Below, one piece after another: positions 23,346 to 32,839 of a stretch of DNA of 64,000 nt (positions are counted from its first letter, which is position 1; each line of letters starts with the position of its first letter). The notes beneath the pieces were generated by a model. It was not told the DNA's origin, did no database searches, and saw only the letters and a list, made by a program, of their open reading frames with translations. The DNA lies in NCBI GenBank assembly GCA_029532625.1, contig JARFXM010000009.1, positions 682,001 to 746,000 of the forward strand. The letters run 5' to 3'. The stretch is from Lomentospora prolificans (Eukaryota > Ascomycota > Sordariomycetes > Microascales > Microascaceae). Made by a program: the position numbers and the translations under genes.

Positions 23346-24572
23346 TCACGGAGGTAGGCCCCTCAAACGCCTGATAGGAAGGGTACCTACGGGCTTTGCC
23401 CACTTTGAGCCAGTGTTTCTAGCGGAAATAGAACGGGTCATGGACCCAGAAGGCCGGGGCATGGGAGCAGGATGGAGGGGCAACCCTGTATTAACAGTAG
23501 GCATGTCACTGGGAGCAACGCTAGTGCGGACGGTTCCCTGGCTGGAGGTGCTTCGCTGGTCGTCGTCAACTTTCATATCCCAGCTCGCCTGGACCTTGCG
23601 GCTCTGGCGGCCAGAGCAGTCCCAAACGTCCGTAGACGTGTCGGAACCATCACTGGCGGCCCCAAATGTCTCCTGGACCCACAAGGCAGTCGACAAGTGG
23701 GGGAACATCGTATCGTGCTGGCCAAGCGGGGTGGATAAGTTGCCCATGGCAATCGAGCCACCACTGGCCTTGGAAGGAGGAGCCCTGGAAGGGCCTTCGA
23801 CCTCGGGGGGACGGTTTGATAGGTGGGGTGGCATTCCCAGGATCGTCTGACTTCCATGGCCGACACGGGAGCCACCAATGGAAGATTCGTCATTAACCGA
23901 ATCAACAACAGAAGTGGCACAGGACTAGAATACGGTTAACTTCTACACTTTTATAACCATTCTTTGACAGTGGTACATACCCCAACGGAAGTGACTGAGT
24001 AGCCGCTCATATCGTCGTGAAGCTGGAACTCGGCATTACCATGACTCTCACCGTCCATAGAAAGTTGGTAGTTCGTGCAGGCATAGCATTGCTGGTATTT
24101 CACTACCGGTTGGAAGCCACTCCGAAATATCGTTTTCATTGGGGGAACTTGGACTTACGTTGAACCCCTTGACACGGGTGCTCTTGCTGAACTGAGTGAT
24201 GGGCAGAATCTTGCTGCAGGGACCTTCACATTGTAGCTCCAAGGGTGGCTCTCCAGAGTGCTCTCTGCAGGCCATGCCGGTGTCATTGAACGAGGTCTTT
24301 TTACCGCGTCGAACCTTGTTCTCAAATTCGCGCCACTGGGTCCTAGAGAAGCCGTTGCGTGGCTTGTACTCGCCTCCAACCTTGCATTTGAATCTGAGCA
24401 GAATCGAGATAATGAGAAAGAGGAGCAAAATACTCGTTCCAGGCCATCCTTACCGTTGAGCACCGAGAATCTCGTTGCTAGAGAGGCACTAGGTTAGGAG
24501 GCAAGGATATCTTGTGGATCAAACTTGGATACCGGTGACTCACAGCTGTTCCTTGGAAGCTTGGGGAGGCAT
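23346..24572 (-). CDS. Stc1-domain protein (RNAi-heterochromatin linker family)
   Basis: Five minus-strand exons, 24572-24544, 24477-24454, 24393-24159, 24091-23981 and 23924-23346, join in phase to about 325 aa. The N-terminal zinc-binding region matches the fungal Stc1 domain. It shows FKCKVGGEYKPRNGFSRTQW (about 19-38), GMACREHSG (C60, H63), LQCEGPCSKI (C73, C77) and QCYACTNYQ (C98, C101), with the characteristic NGFS and ITQFSK repeats. In fission yeast, Stc1 is a LIM-like protein that ties the RNAi machinery to the Clr4 histone methyltransferase complex; filamentous-fungal members are mostly unstudied. The first metal pair shows only one Cys (C21), which may be usual for this branch. Residues after about 135 are Ser/Pro-rich and disordered, ending in a basic tail. 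All introns are 53-68 nt. Domain call confident; role inferred. Confidence 0.85.
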
Positions 24573-24948
24573 CTTGATAGCCTCGGAAAGAATACCTGCG
24601 TACTCGAAGAATAAGGCGGCTGGATATCGCTAGGGCGTGGCTCCGGAGGTGTTGGCGGAGGGGAAAGTCGAATGAGCTGAGGTTCTCTGCCTCGAGTTGA
24701 CTAGTTTGAGAGAAAAGAGGTGAGAAGAAATTCCGAGAATTGCGTCTAAATGGAGGAATAAGAAAGCAGGCAGGGCCTGCTCCTTCTAGAATAAAGTGAT
24801 GTGTGTCATCGTTTGCAGTCTCCATCTGTGGTAGATGATACTTCATGTCAAACATACTCCTAGAGTAAAAGGGTGCTGAATAGCTAACACCATCTTCTCC
24901 TCCAAGAGACTTGCCAACTGAAGAATCTCGTAGTAAATGCAGGGAGCC

Positions 24949-25318
24949 GCTGGAATAGTGGTACTTATAACAATGAATAATGAAATAGATGTACCCATTC
25001 CATTATTGACTTTGTAGATGCAGTACCGGGAAGCCCTAAAGGTATATATTGCCTTGAAAACAACCATACTTACAGAATGGAGTCACCACCTCCTTAGGTG
25101 GGCTGGACCTAGAAGGGCGGCTCTGGGAGTCAGAGGCTCTCTCTGGAACTTGAGTAGGCCCTATCAAGTAGTAAGTGCCTGAAGAAATGGTGCTGATACT
25201 AGAGGAGTGGGCTTACAACGAGGGTATGTAAAGCGAGAATGGATCTCCTTATGTCCAGAGGTTGTGTTCGTCCCCTCAATGTTGTGATATTGAGATTGTG
25301 TTTGTGAGAGGAGAAGTT
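24949..25318 (-). other. Possible small spliced coding segment upstream of the Stc1 gene
   Basis: On the minus strand an open frame of about 34 codons (down to 25217, containing SGHKEIHSRFTYPR) ends at a good donor GTAAGC. A good acceptor (TTGATAG) opens a second block, 25160-25074, reading ERASDSQSRPSRSSPPKEVV in the same frame, and this ends at donor GTAAGTATG. A third block could start at 24949 (CIYYEILQLASLLEEK). Composition and splice sites look genic, but I find no in-frame ATG and no known domain. It may be a small unannotated gene, a relic, or the spliced 5' leader of the Stc1-domain gene. Confidence 0.3.
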
Positions 25319-25902
25319 GGACTTTTCCTAGCTATGGATGAGATGAATACTGATGTGAATAGAAGCTGGAACCCTCTCTACACATTCCAGTGCTCTTTCT
25401 CTTTTTCAACTACATTGAGCTTCATCCATAAACGATGACCTAAGCTTGGAAGTCGTTCGGAAGAAAGTTGTGGGTTGAGGCATTACGCCCCGAAGCCCGG
25501 TCCGGCTGCAGCCCAGATTTGAAGGGAAGGTTCTGTCGTTAAAGATGTAAAATCCAAGGCAATAGCTACCCATATGGAAACATTGACCCTGCAGCATATG
25601 AATTCAAGGCATTCGGTGGAAAGAGCCATGGCGTCAGAGGTGCCTCATGGGGGCTCCTGAAAGCATCCTCAAAAGCCCTGAATCCAGGGCTCCATAGCCG
25701 TAATCTCTTAACCACAATATTACCAAGCGCCCTGGGTGATCAAATAGAGAGCTTCCGTAGAGAATGAAAGTATCCGCTGACAAGAAGGGTTAAGGGCTTG
25801 CTATGGCTGGTTTCTAGTTCCGAGATCCTATAGTTCCAGCTGGGAATCTAAGCCGCAAATGCCTTCCGTGGGTGAATGTTGATCGATTCAAGAGTCGAGG
25901 AC

Positions 25903-25930
25903 CCATGCCTCGTCACTTGCCGAGGCATGG
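25903..25930. repeat. Perfect 10-bp hairpin with 8-base loop
   Basis: CCATGCCTCG (25903-25912) and CGAGGCATGG (25921-25930) are perfect inverted copies around the loop TCACTTGC. It lies in the gene-poor stretch and is not followed by a T run. Confidence 0.75.
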
Positions 25931-28900
25931 CATTTTCCGCTTGTTAAACGAAAACGCTATAAACCTCGAACCCGCGCCGTTTAACATACAAAATCTACGG
26001 GTGCTTCTCGAACTGTACGAGGTGAGATCTAAGCTGAGAGAGGGAACAGGGTTCTCATAACGCTAGCTAGCCAGCCATCTGTGGAGGCATAACCGTAGCA
26101 CGTGCATGGAAATATTGCACTTGCAGGTTCCTTCTGATGATCAGAAACACCACCTGGAAACGCCGCTTGTGATGCTGATTTGGAACGCTAAGATGCGTAC
26201 ACAAAAATGCCAGAGCATCCTGGCCGACCGTGGTTGGGTTGGAATACTACGAACTGAGTATGCACTCCGCCAGCTGACATGATGTCCAGTCGAGAATGCG
26301 TGTGGCCCGGCGAGGTGGGGAGAACCCGCCTGCGGTGGTTCCGAGAGCTGCAGGACGGTGGCTCTCCACGCGCTCGCATGCATATGTGCACACTATTAGA
26401 CTACTCAAGATCGAAAAGCAGAAAACGACGTCCGTGCCAGCTGTGATGTCCTTTGCTTTTCAGAGCACGAGCAGCGCGCTGAAGCACCTGCAAAATTGGC
26501 CGCAAATCGACCGAGCGCATCACCGGGACCCTTCCGGACCCACGACACAGGAGATTTGGGCGCTGATCTGGTTGAAAGAGTCCAAGTGTGGAATGATATA
26601 TGACACGTCCCCGACTTACTATCTCGTTGCGCACTCTCTCGATCGCGCCGGAGCATTCTCTAACACCTGCGAGGACCCGTGGGATGGTTTGTTCTCTTGA
26701 TCCAAGGTTTAGGAGCGGGTTGGGCGAGCGAAAACTCTCACCGCCCGTGCAGCCACATCTCTGGACCTGTCGATGTTGGGTGATGGTTGGGGCTGGGAAT
26801 ACACATGGTATGTGCATACGCCAGCTAGACATCGCTTTGGGCTTAGTAGCTGGGAAGCCGGAAGGCGGCCGGATGGGAAACTATTTCTGCGACTTGCTGG
26901 CCCTTTCATATGCTCTGCTCCTAAAAAATTGGCAGTGGGGCAAATTGACCACAATGCACATGCTAACATTGAAGCACAGAGCGCACGGTCTGTGTGGTGT
27001 TGATATACGGACTACAGTATGGGGGATGCGATGGGGCTTGACAAGTTTGGAAGGAGTCTTAAGAAAGCTGTCCACCATGACTAAACGGGGAATTCTTATC
27101 GAAAGGTCTGCTGCCACCGCTTTGGGAACTGTGACCGGTCGATTGGACAGTAAGAGGGTCCAAAAGGCCGCCTGAGCTGCACAGAACGACGGTCCACCAG
27201 CATATCACCTAATAGCAAGCATGTTGAATTGAGCGGCGTCATATGGCGAAGCCTAGTGAAGCCCACAAGAGGAATCCATGGAGCCATCTTCTTCAGATGA
27301 GCTATACACATATATATATACCGGGGCACCTGCGTGTTTTCCGAGTTGGGAAATTTTGGTGTATCGTCGGATAATCCGCCGGAAATGGATGGGAGCTGCA
27401 CTGGGCGATGGAGAAATTGTGTGCTTCACGCATAATGGGCGTCGACGAGTTCGGTGTACGCCAATACCGTGGTTCCTCAGTCATGATTCCTCAAACTGCG
27501 GACAAACTGGTCTCAATACATACTCCGACCAATTTATCCTGTAGAGGAAACGAAATGGAGAACAGGCGTGCCGTTAGTGATAGGCGAGTGGTAAAGGCGC
27601 ATACACCAATTTCATCATGGAACATCGACAGAAGGCTTGCGGAAGCAGGCCTATCTCACGGCTTTAGATCCTGTTACAAAGACGACATTCCCTGGGCCCA
27701 GTCTTGCCGTCAAAGGAAGGAGCAAAAAGGGCGAGTTACACTATCACACCAAGGGCTTGTTTCGAAGGGGATTTCGAATTAGAATGCATTCGGGTTGCCG
27801 CTAACTTCCTCGTCAATAGAATTACAACTATACCTTTCAACGCCTATTGTCTCCCATCTTCAGGTTGCTTTTAGCCAAAACCGCTCTAGCCAGCCAAGGG
27901 CCCGAGTAGCCCGCGAAACGCGGAGAAAGGGGATGATTGCATCAATCTTCCACCGCTCTCGCCGCCTGTATAGTCGTCTTGTCTCATTCCCATGTTGTGG
28001 TCCTTTTTTTCTTTGATAAGAGGTGACCATCGTAACACTCTTGTAGCGAAGATTGAATAACGACATTCGCGCTACCCACCATTGCTTTGGGGGAAAAGAG
28101 TGTCTACCTGTGGCCGAGGAGGGACAGTCCCGAATCTAGGTGCCATACACAGAGCGCGCGAGGCCGGCGCAATGATGGTTCCGAGTACCTCTAGTTTGCG
28201 GGAGGCCACTATGGAGACCAAGGTTTTGGGTACCGTTCTCCCTTACCCTTCCACCAGACGGGTGTACCAAATTCATGGATGGCTGGCGCACCAAAACTAC
28301 CTCTACCTTCGTACAAGGGACGTGAATTTTTATACAGTGCCAGCTGGGCTCCCAACTTCCGGATGTTGAACCCTGCGCGGGGCTGCCGGATCACCAAGGC
28401 CCACAATTCGGGAGCGCCCTGTGCCCCTGACGGGCTAGTCTCTCCACATCGGCTGCAATGCAGGCACAGGTGTGGGAAGCTAAGGAGGAGGTGGATGGGC
28501 AGCAAAGAAGTAGCGTGCATACTTCGTAAATACTTCGTAGGTAAAATCAGGAAGCTGGGAAATAGAAACAAAGAAGGGAAATCGTGTGTTGGCTACGAAA
28601 GGTACAGACAATTCGCACGAAGCTACTATGTCGGTTGAAACACATAATTGGGAAGGCCTGGTGCTCAGTGGTCATTTCGACCATCTAAATTTTACAGCAC
28701 TGGCGTGTTCGGGGTGTCTTTTTTACTGGGTGGCCCACTGAAAACTATTGCGTTCCTGGGCTGCCAGTGCCCAGCTGAGATCCAATTGATTGATACGCAA
28801 ATGAACCAATTGGCGGGATTATGAGGCTCTGTGCCATCCATGGAGCGGGAAGCGCTTCAAATAAGTTCCAACACCCAGAGTGTCATGGCCTGGCCCTCAG

Positions 28901-29637
28901 GCGGATTGCTGATCGACAGCAACAGAAATCCGGAGCAGCATGGATTGTCTTGGGTGTTCGGAACTACATCAAAGAGATATACTAAACCGTATTAATGGGT
29001 CAAGGCGACATTGTCAAGTAATACATTCTGATAAGGCCAGGGAGTACCTGTCGACTCCGGAAATCTGGCGTGATAGGGTCTGTCCTGGCTGTGTGGCCTT
29101 TGGCTGGCAGGGCGTGCAAAAAATAGCCACTGCCATCCCATCACCTCAATGCAGCTTGCAGGCCTTGCCTAGCCACAGAACTCAGGACACAGAGGAAAGG
29201 GGTAAATACGGATCCTGCGGGACTTGGCGATGACCACCAATTTTCCTTCATTTTGGGGGGTTGGGAAGGGCGGCGAGTGGAAGAGATGCTCGTGTTCTAA
29301 GATAATGCTTGTTTGCTCCGAATGAGGGCCTTGATTGATCGAATCCTCCAGCCACTTAGCGGACGTATCACAAGCCGCCGTGATTTCAACTTGGACGGAT
29401 GCATGATAATATGCAAAAGTAGTGCCACAGTGGGAAGACCGACACGCATGTAGTTTGACAGGGCGCTGGGGATTATGTTCCTACCCAAATCTGGCATGAA
29501 CGATGGGAAAAAAAGGGATTGGCACCGATTTCTGCATTGTTTCTCTTGTGGAGTTCCGTTGATACGATACACCGTGGCTCATGCTGCTTCGGATTTGTGC
29601 CAGAACATGCCTTAGTTTTTCCGGACCTTGGCAAGTG

Positions 29638-29660
29638 GTCGACGCGTCGACAACACGCGT
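29638..29660. promoter_or_regulatory. 14-bp palindrome with two ACGCGT (MCB-type) boxes
   Basis: GTCGACGCGTCGAC is a perfect palindrome at 29638-29651. It contains ACGCGT at 29642-29647, and a second ACGCGT follows at 29655-29660. ACGCGT is the core recognised by MBF/APSES-type cell-cycle factors in yeasts. The nearest recognised start is the kinase ATG 3.2 kb downstream, so function is unproven. Confidence 0.3.
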
Positions 29661-29713
29661 GAGAGCTGACTTTGCCTCATCTATTGTGAGGATGATATTA
29701 TTTTTCTTCCTTA

Positions 29714-29737
29714 TTTTTTTTTAAAAAAAAAAAAAAA
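29714..29737. repeat. T9-A15 homopolymer junction
   Basis: Nine T followed directly by fifteen A. A self-complementary AT run. Confidence 0.8.
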
Positions 29738-32549
29738 CCATAGCGGCCTCGAAACATGGAGTCGGTTTCTGGCACGCTTGTTTAATATTCGTCCCATTCT
29801 CCACGCATACGGGTTGACCATTTTCAAAGCTCGGGGATGCGGGAACAGTTTCCACAATCGATATCTGGAGAGTGGGACGAACAATGTAAGATTGGGGTCG
29901 CCGGCTGGTTGATGACGCCGCTGACGACGAACCTGCCAAAGCATGCAAAGGAGAATAATACCAGTCAATGGAGTATGTGTGTAGACTGCTTTTTGGCGGC
30001 AAGCTGCCCGGGGGCCCGGGTAGTTGGTCTTTACACAAGCGGGGACTCAACCTTGCAGATGTACCTCTTTTCCTTCACTCACAAGCTGTCGTGGATAGGC
30101 AGAGGAATTGTCGATGTGGAACCCTTGCTTTTCCTTGTTTTCCGCGTGCCTACAAGCAAATTCCTTTTCTCCCTCGGTTTAATGTTGCATCCACTTTTGG
30201 TGTCAAGAGCTACCTTCTTAAATCACATCACACCAAACTTCCGAGCATTGTCATCCATGATGAGCGTAGGCCGGCCACGGCCTCCGTAGAGACCCTCTCC
30301 CGTCACGTCTTAGGAAGTACCAGCAATTCGAGAGCTAATTGCCTGTGGCTGATGTATTCCAGCTGTGAAACCTAGGTACAGAAACGGCTCTCCAGGTACC
30401 GTTTTCAACGCACGTGGCTCATCGCAGTCCACTCCTCGCCCTCAAGTTATCTGTATACCGAAGACATATCGCCCCGCGGGTAGAGGTACCTGGGTCTCGG
30501 TACCTGCGCCGAGGAGCACTCTCGTCGTTGCACTGTTGTTTTTACTTGTAGAACCATGGCACGGCATACGGATGCTGGCTACACCAGCAACCTGACACCA
30601 CTTCGACAACCTGATGGCCTCAGGTAGCACGCCTCCCGGCTCCATTGTGAACACCGTTTTCGAGATGTACTCAGCCAAACATCAAGAAAGCCTATTCAGA
30701 AGAGCCTGTCGGGTATTTTGCCATCCCGATGCCTGGCTCCGTACTTCCTTCCATCCAGCATGCCGGGATTATATCTATGTCCTCGGTCCCCCCTTCCCTC
30801 CGTGCTTCTTGGTTTCTAAGGTTGTTTCCGTTCAGGGCTGCCACTCCGCTATATCTTTATCTCGGAGCCTTGGGGGTACTCAAACTCTGATGTTTCCATT
30901 CCTGTTGGCCTCATCCGAGGTGCCAGGAAAATGTGAGTGTCAACTGGCCCAACCAGGTGCAAGGGAAATTGTCATTTCATAGAATGGCCCCCTCGAGTGC
31001 AACTCTCCAGGAGAATACCTGGGTGAGCTACTGAAATTCTCAAACCGGTACCTTGCTGGAGGGCCATCTCCGTCAGCCAGAAGGCGCCCCCATACTCGCC
31101 CACTAGCGAGATTGGTCGGCCCTCTTCTACCCTAGAACCCATTATTCATGCTCAGAGCGGGACCCTGGGCTTCTCGAAGTCGTCGCTGGATTGAAATACC
31201 GATGCTGGGAGACGAATGGTGCTCTTGAACACTGCGTGTACCTACTATGTACCTGTGTACATCAGGAAGTATATCCATGAGCAAGGGGCAATGGAGGTAC
31301 GGAGAAACTTTGTGCCCCAGGCAGTATCATATGCCAGTTATGGTGGCTTGAGTGACACAAATTTTTGTAAATTTGTTATGCATTCAGAAGTTCTCGCGTT
31401 TCAGTACTTAGGTTGCTTGGATATATACAAACCGACCGCAGGCGCAATACCAACGGCGACCAAAGCTGTCATCCTGGGCTCCCTTTCCTGTTTGCCTGGC
31501 CGTGTCTGGTGTGTTCCCGCTCCTCAGGTTCCCACTTTAATCTGCGACAGCTTCTCTGCGCCGTAAAAGCAAGCAAAGCAAAGCGTTGACTATTACCCTT
31601 CTCGGCAGCTGGCCCCCCCTTTCCCTCTCTTCCCTTTCCTCGCCTGTTGCTCTTGCTGCTGGTTTTGCTCCGTCCCCTTCATCGCTTGGCTCCATTTTCC
31701 TCATCCCCAACGCACCCTGTTTTACCCTCTGTACGTCTTTCATTTCTCCGCGACATGACGCCGACGCACCCCGAGAAGAGTGTGTGATGAAAAGAGTGCG
31801 CATGCAGGGCGATACTGCGACGTTGTCACTCGCGCGTGGATAGAATAGAAGTGCCTGTAGGCTTCGCGCTGTAATAGTTTCCTCGTAGTTCCGGTCGTGG
31901 AAACGAGTCCAGGTCCTTTCAGGCAACTTAAGCCGGTAATCATGAGCATGGTTTTAATATGCCATTGCCCCAAAGAATGGCCCCTGTTACTACTCGTCGG
32001 TTTATTTTATTTTTCTTTAATATTACTTGCGCCTGGTAACTGGCCTGGTCTGGTTCATAGGAAAGAGCGCTTGGGTTCTCAATTTCAATTCAAACCCTTA
32101 ACCAGCCAATTCCCCTTTCCCCCTTCCCCTTCCCTCCCTCTCTAGTCCCATCATCGACACTACTCTAATACAAACCAAACCACCCCCTCCCCAGTCGCCC
32201 CAACATTGTGGTTCCAACGATCCACTGGGGGCCCTGACTCCCTGACTCTCCATCCCCTTTTCAGAGATCCTACTTTCATTCAGACCTTGTCAATCCTCTA
32301 GCCATTCCTAGTCATCGTCGCACCTTGCCTTGCCTTTCTCACTCAAGTCACTCCTTTTTTCTTTTCTTCTTTCCCCTTTCCTGCGTTCTGCCATTCCATT
32401 TCTCTCACGCGCCTCACCACCCTCCTTTTCATTCCTCCCTTACTCGTTGGCCGCAACAAACTAGTCAACGTCCTTCTTAGGCCGTCGTCTACGAACGACT
32501 GTCTCGGTCGCTCTTCGCTCTCTGCCTCCCAGCCGCTCGCTCTCCTTCC

Positions 32550-32597
32550 ATGCAACGCAAAGAATATCGCCATTTACCAATGGTCACAGGGATCTAA
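32550..32597 (+). promoter_or_regulatory. Upstream open reading frame (15 codons) in the kinase leader
   Basis: ATG at 32550 opens a 15-codon frame (MQRKEYRHLPMVTGI) ending in TAA at 32595-32597, 243 bases before the kinase ATG. A second minimal one, ATG CTC GAG TAA, is at 32635-32646. If the leader is transcribed through here, both would be met by scanning ribosomes and could dampen translation. Confidence 0.4.
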
Positions 32598-32752
32598 AAC
32601 AGCAAAATAATAGTCAAATCAGTCACGAATCTGAATGCTCGAGTAAAGGGTGAGTAGCTCTTCGACAGAGCTCGTCTTTCGTTAGCCACCGCATTGGCAC
32701 GGTGCTGGGCTGTACGTCTCAAGCGATAAACAAACCCAAACCCTTCTCGATC

Positions 32753-32782
32753 AACCGACCGAAACCGACCGACCGACCGACG
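32753..32782. repeat. ACCG/GACC tandem repeat in the kinase leader
   Basis: Short tandem 4-mer array (two ACCG units, an AA interruption, then four units) about 60 bases before the kinase ATG. Confidence 0.7.
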
Positions 32783-32839
32783 AGGCAGTATAACCGCGTC
32801 GCCTGGTTTAATAAAGAAACCCCTCTCAGATCATTCTAG

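Larger units (their letters stand above)
25319..31559. other. 6.2-kb stretch without a recognisable gene
   Basis: No frame shows a domain, motif or consistent exon chain. The longest open frame (26600-27175, plus) has unremarkable composition and overlaps an equally long minus-strand frame. Base composition stays near that of neighbours, so there is no obvious AT-rich RIP block. Notable items inside are listed separately: a hairpin at 25903, a palindrome with two ACGCGT boxes at 29638, and a T/A run at 29714. Confidence 0.4.
31560..32839 (+). promoter_or_regulatory. Long pyrimidine-rich promoter/leader of the Ime2-type kinase
   Basis: From about 31600 to 32560 the plus strand is dominated by C/T runs (ccctctcttccctttcctcg, ccccttccccttccctcc). 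These are typical of strongly regulated fungal promoters and long 5' leaders. Two short upstream open frames and an ACCG repeat lie at its downstream end. A GTGAGT at 32649 and a CTCTCAG at 32829 could bound a 5'-UTR intron just before the ATG at 32840. Confidence 0.45.

Noticed and set aside
23314..23850. 178-codon plus-strand frame
   Set aside because: Exact antisense of the last exon of the Stc1-domain gene; no own motif.
26600..27175. 191-codon plus-strand frame in the gene desert
   Set aside because: No domain, no ATG context, conflicting minus frames of similar size; probably chance.
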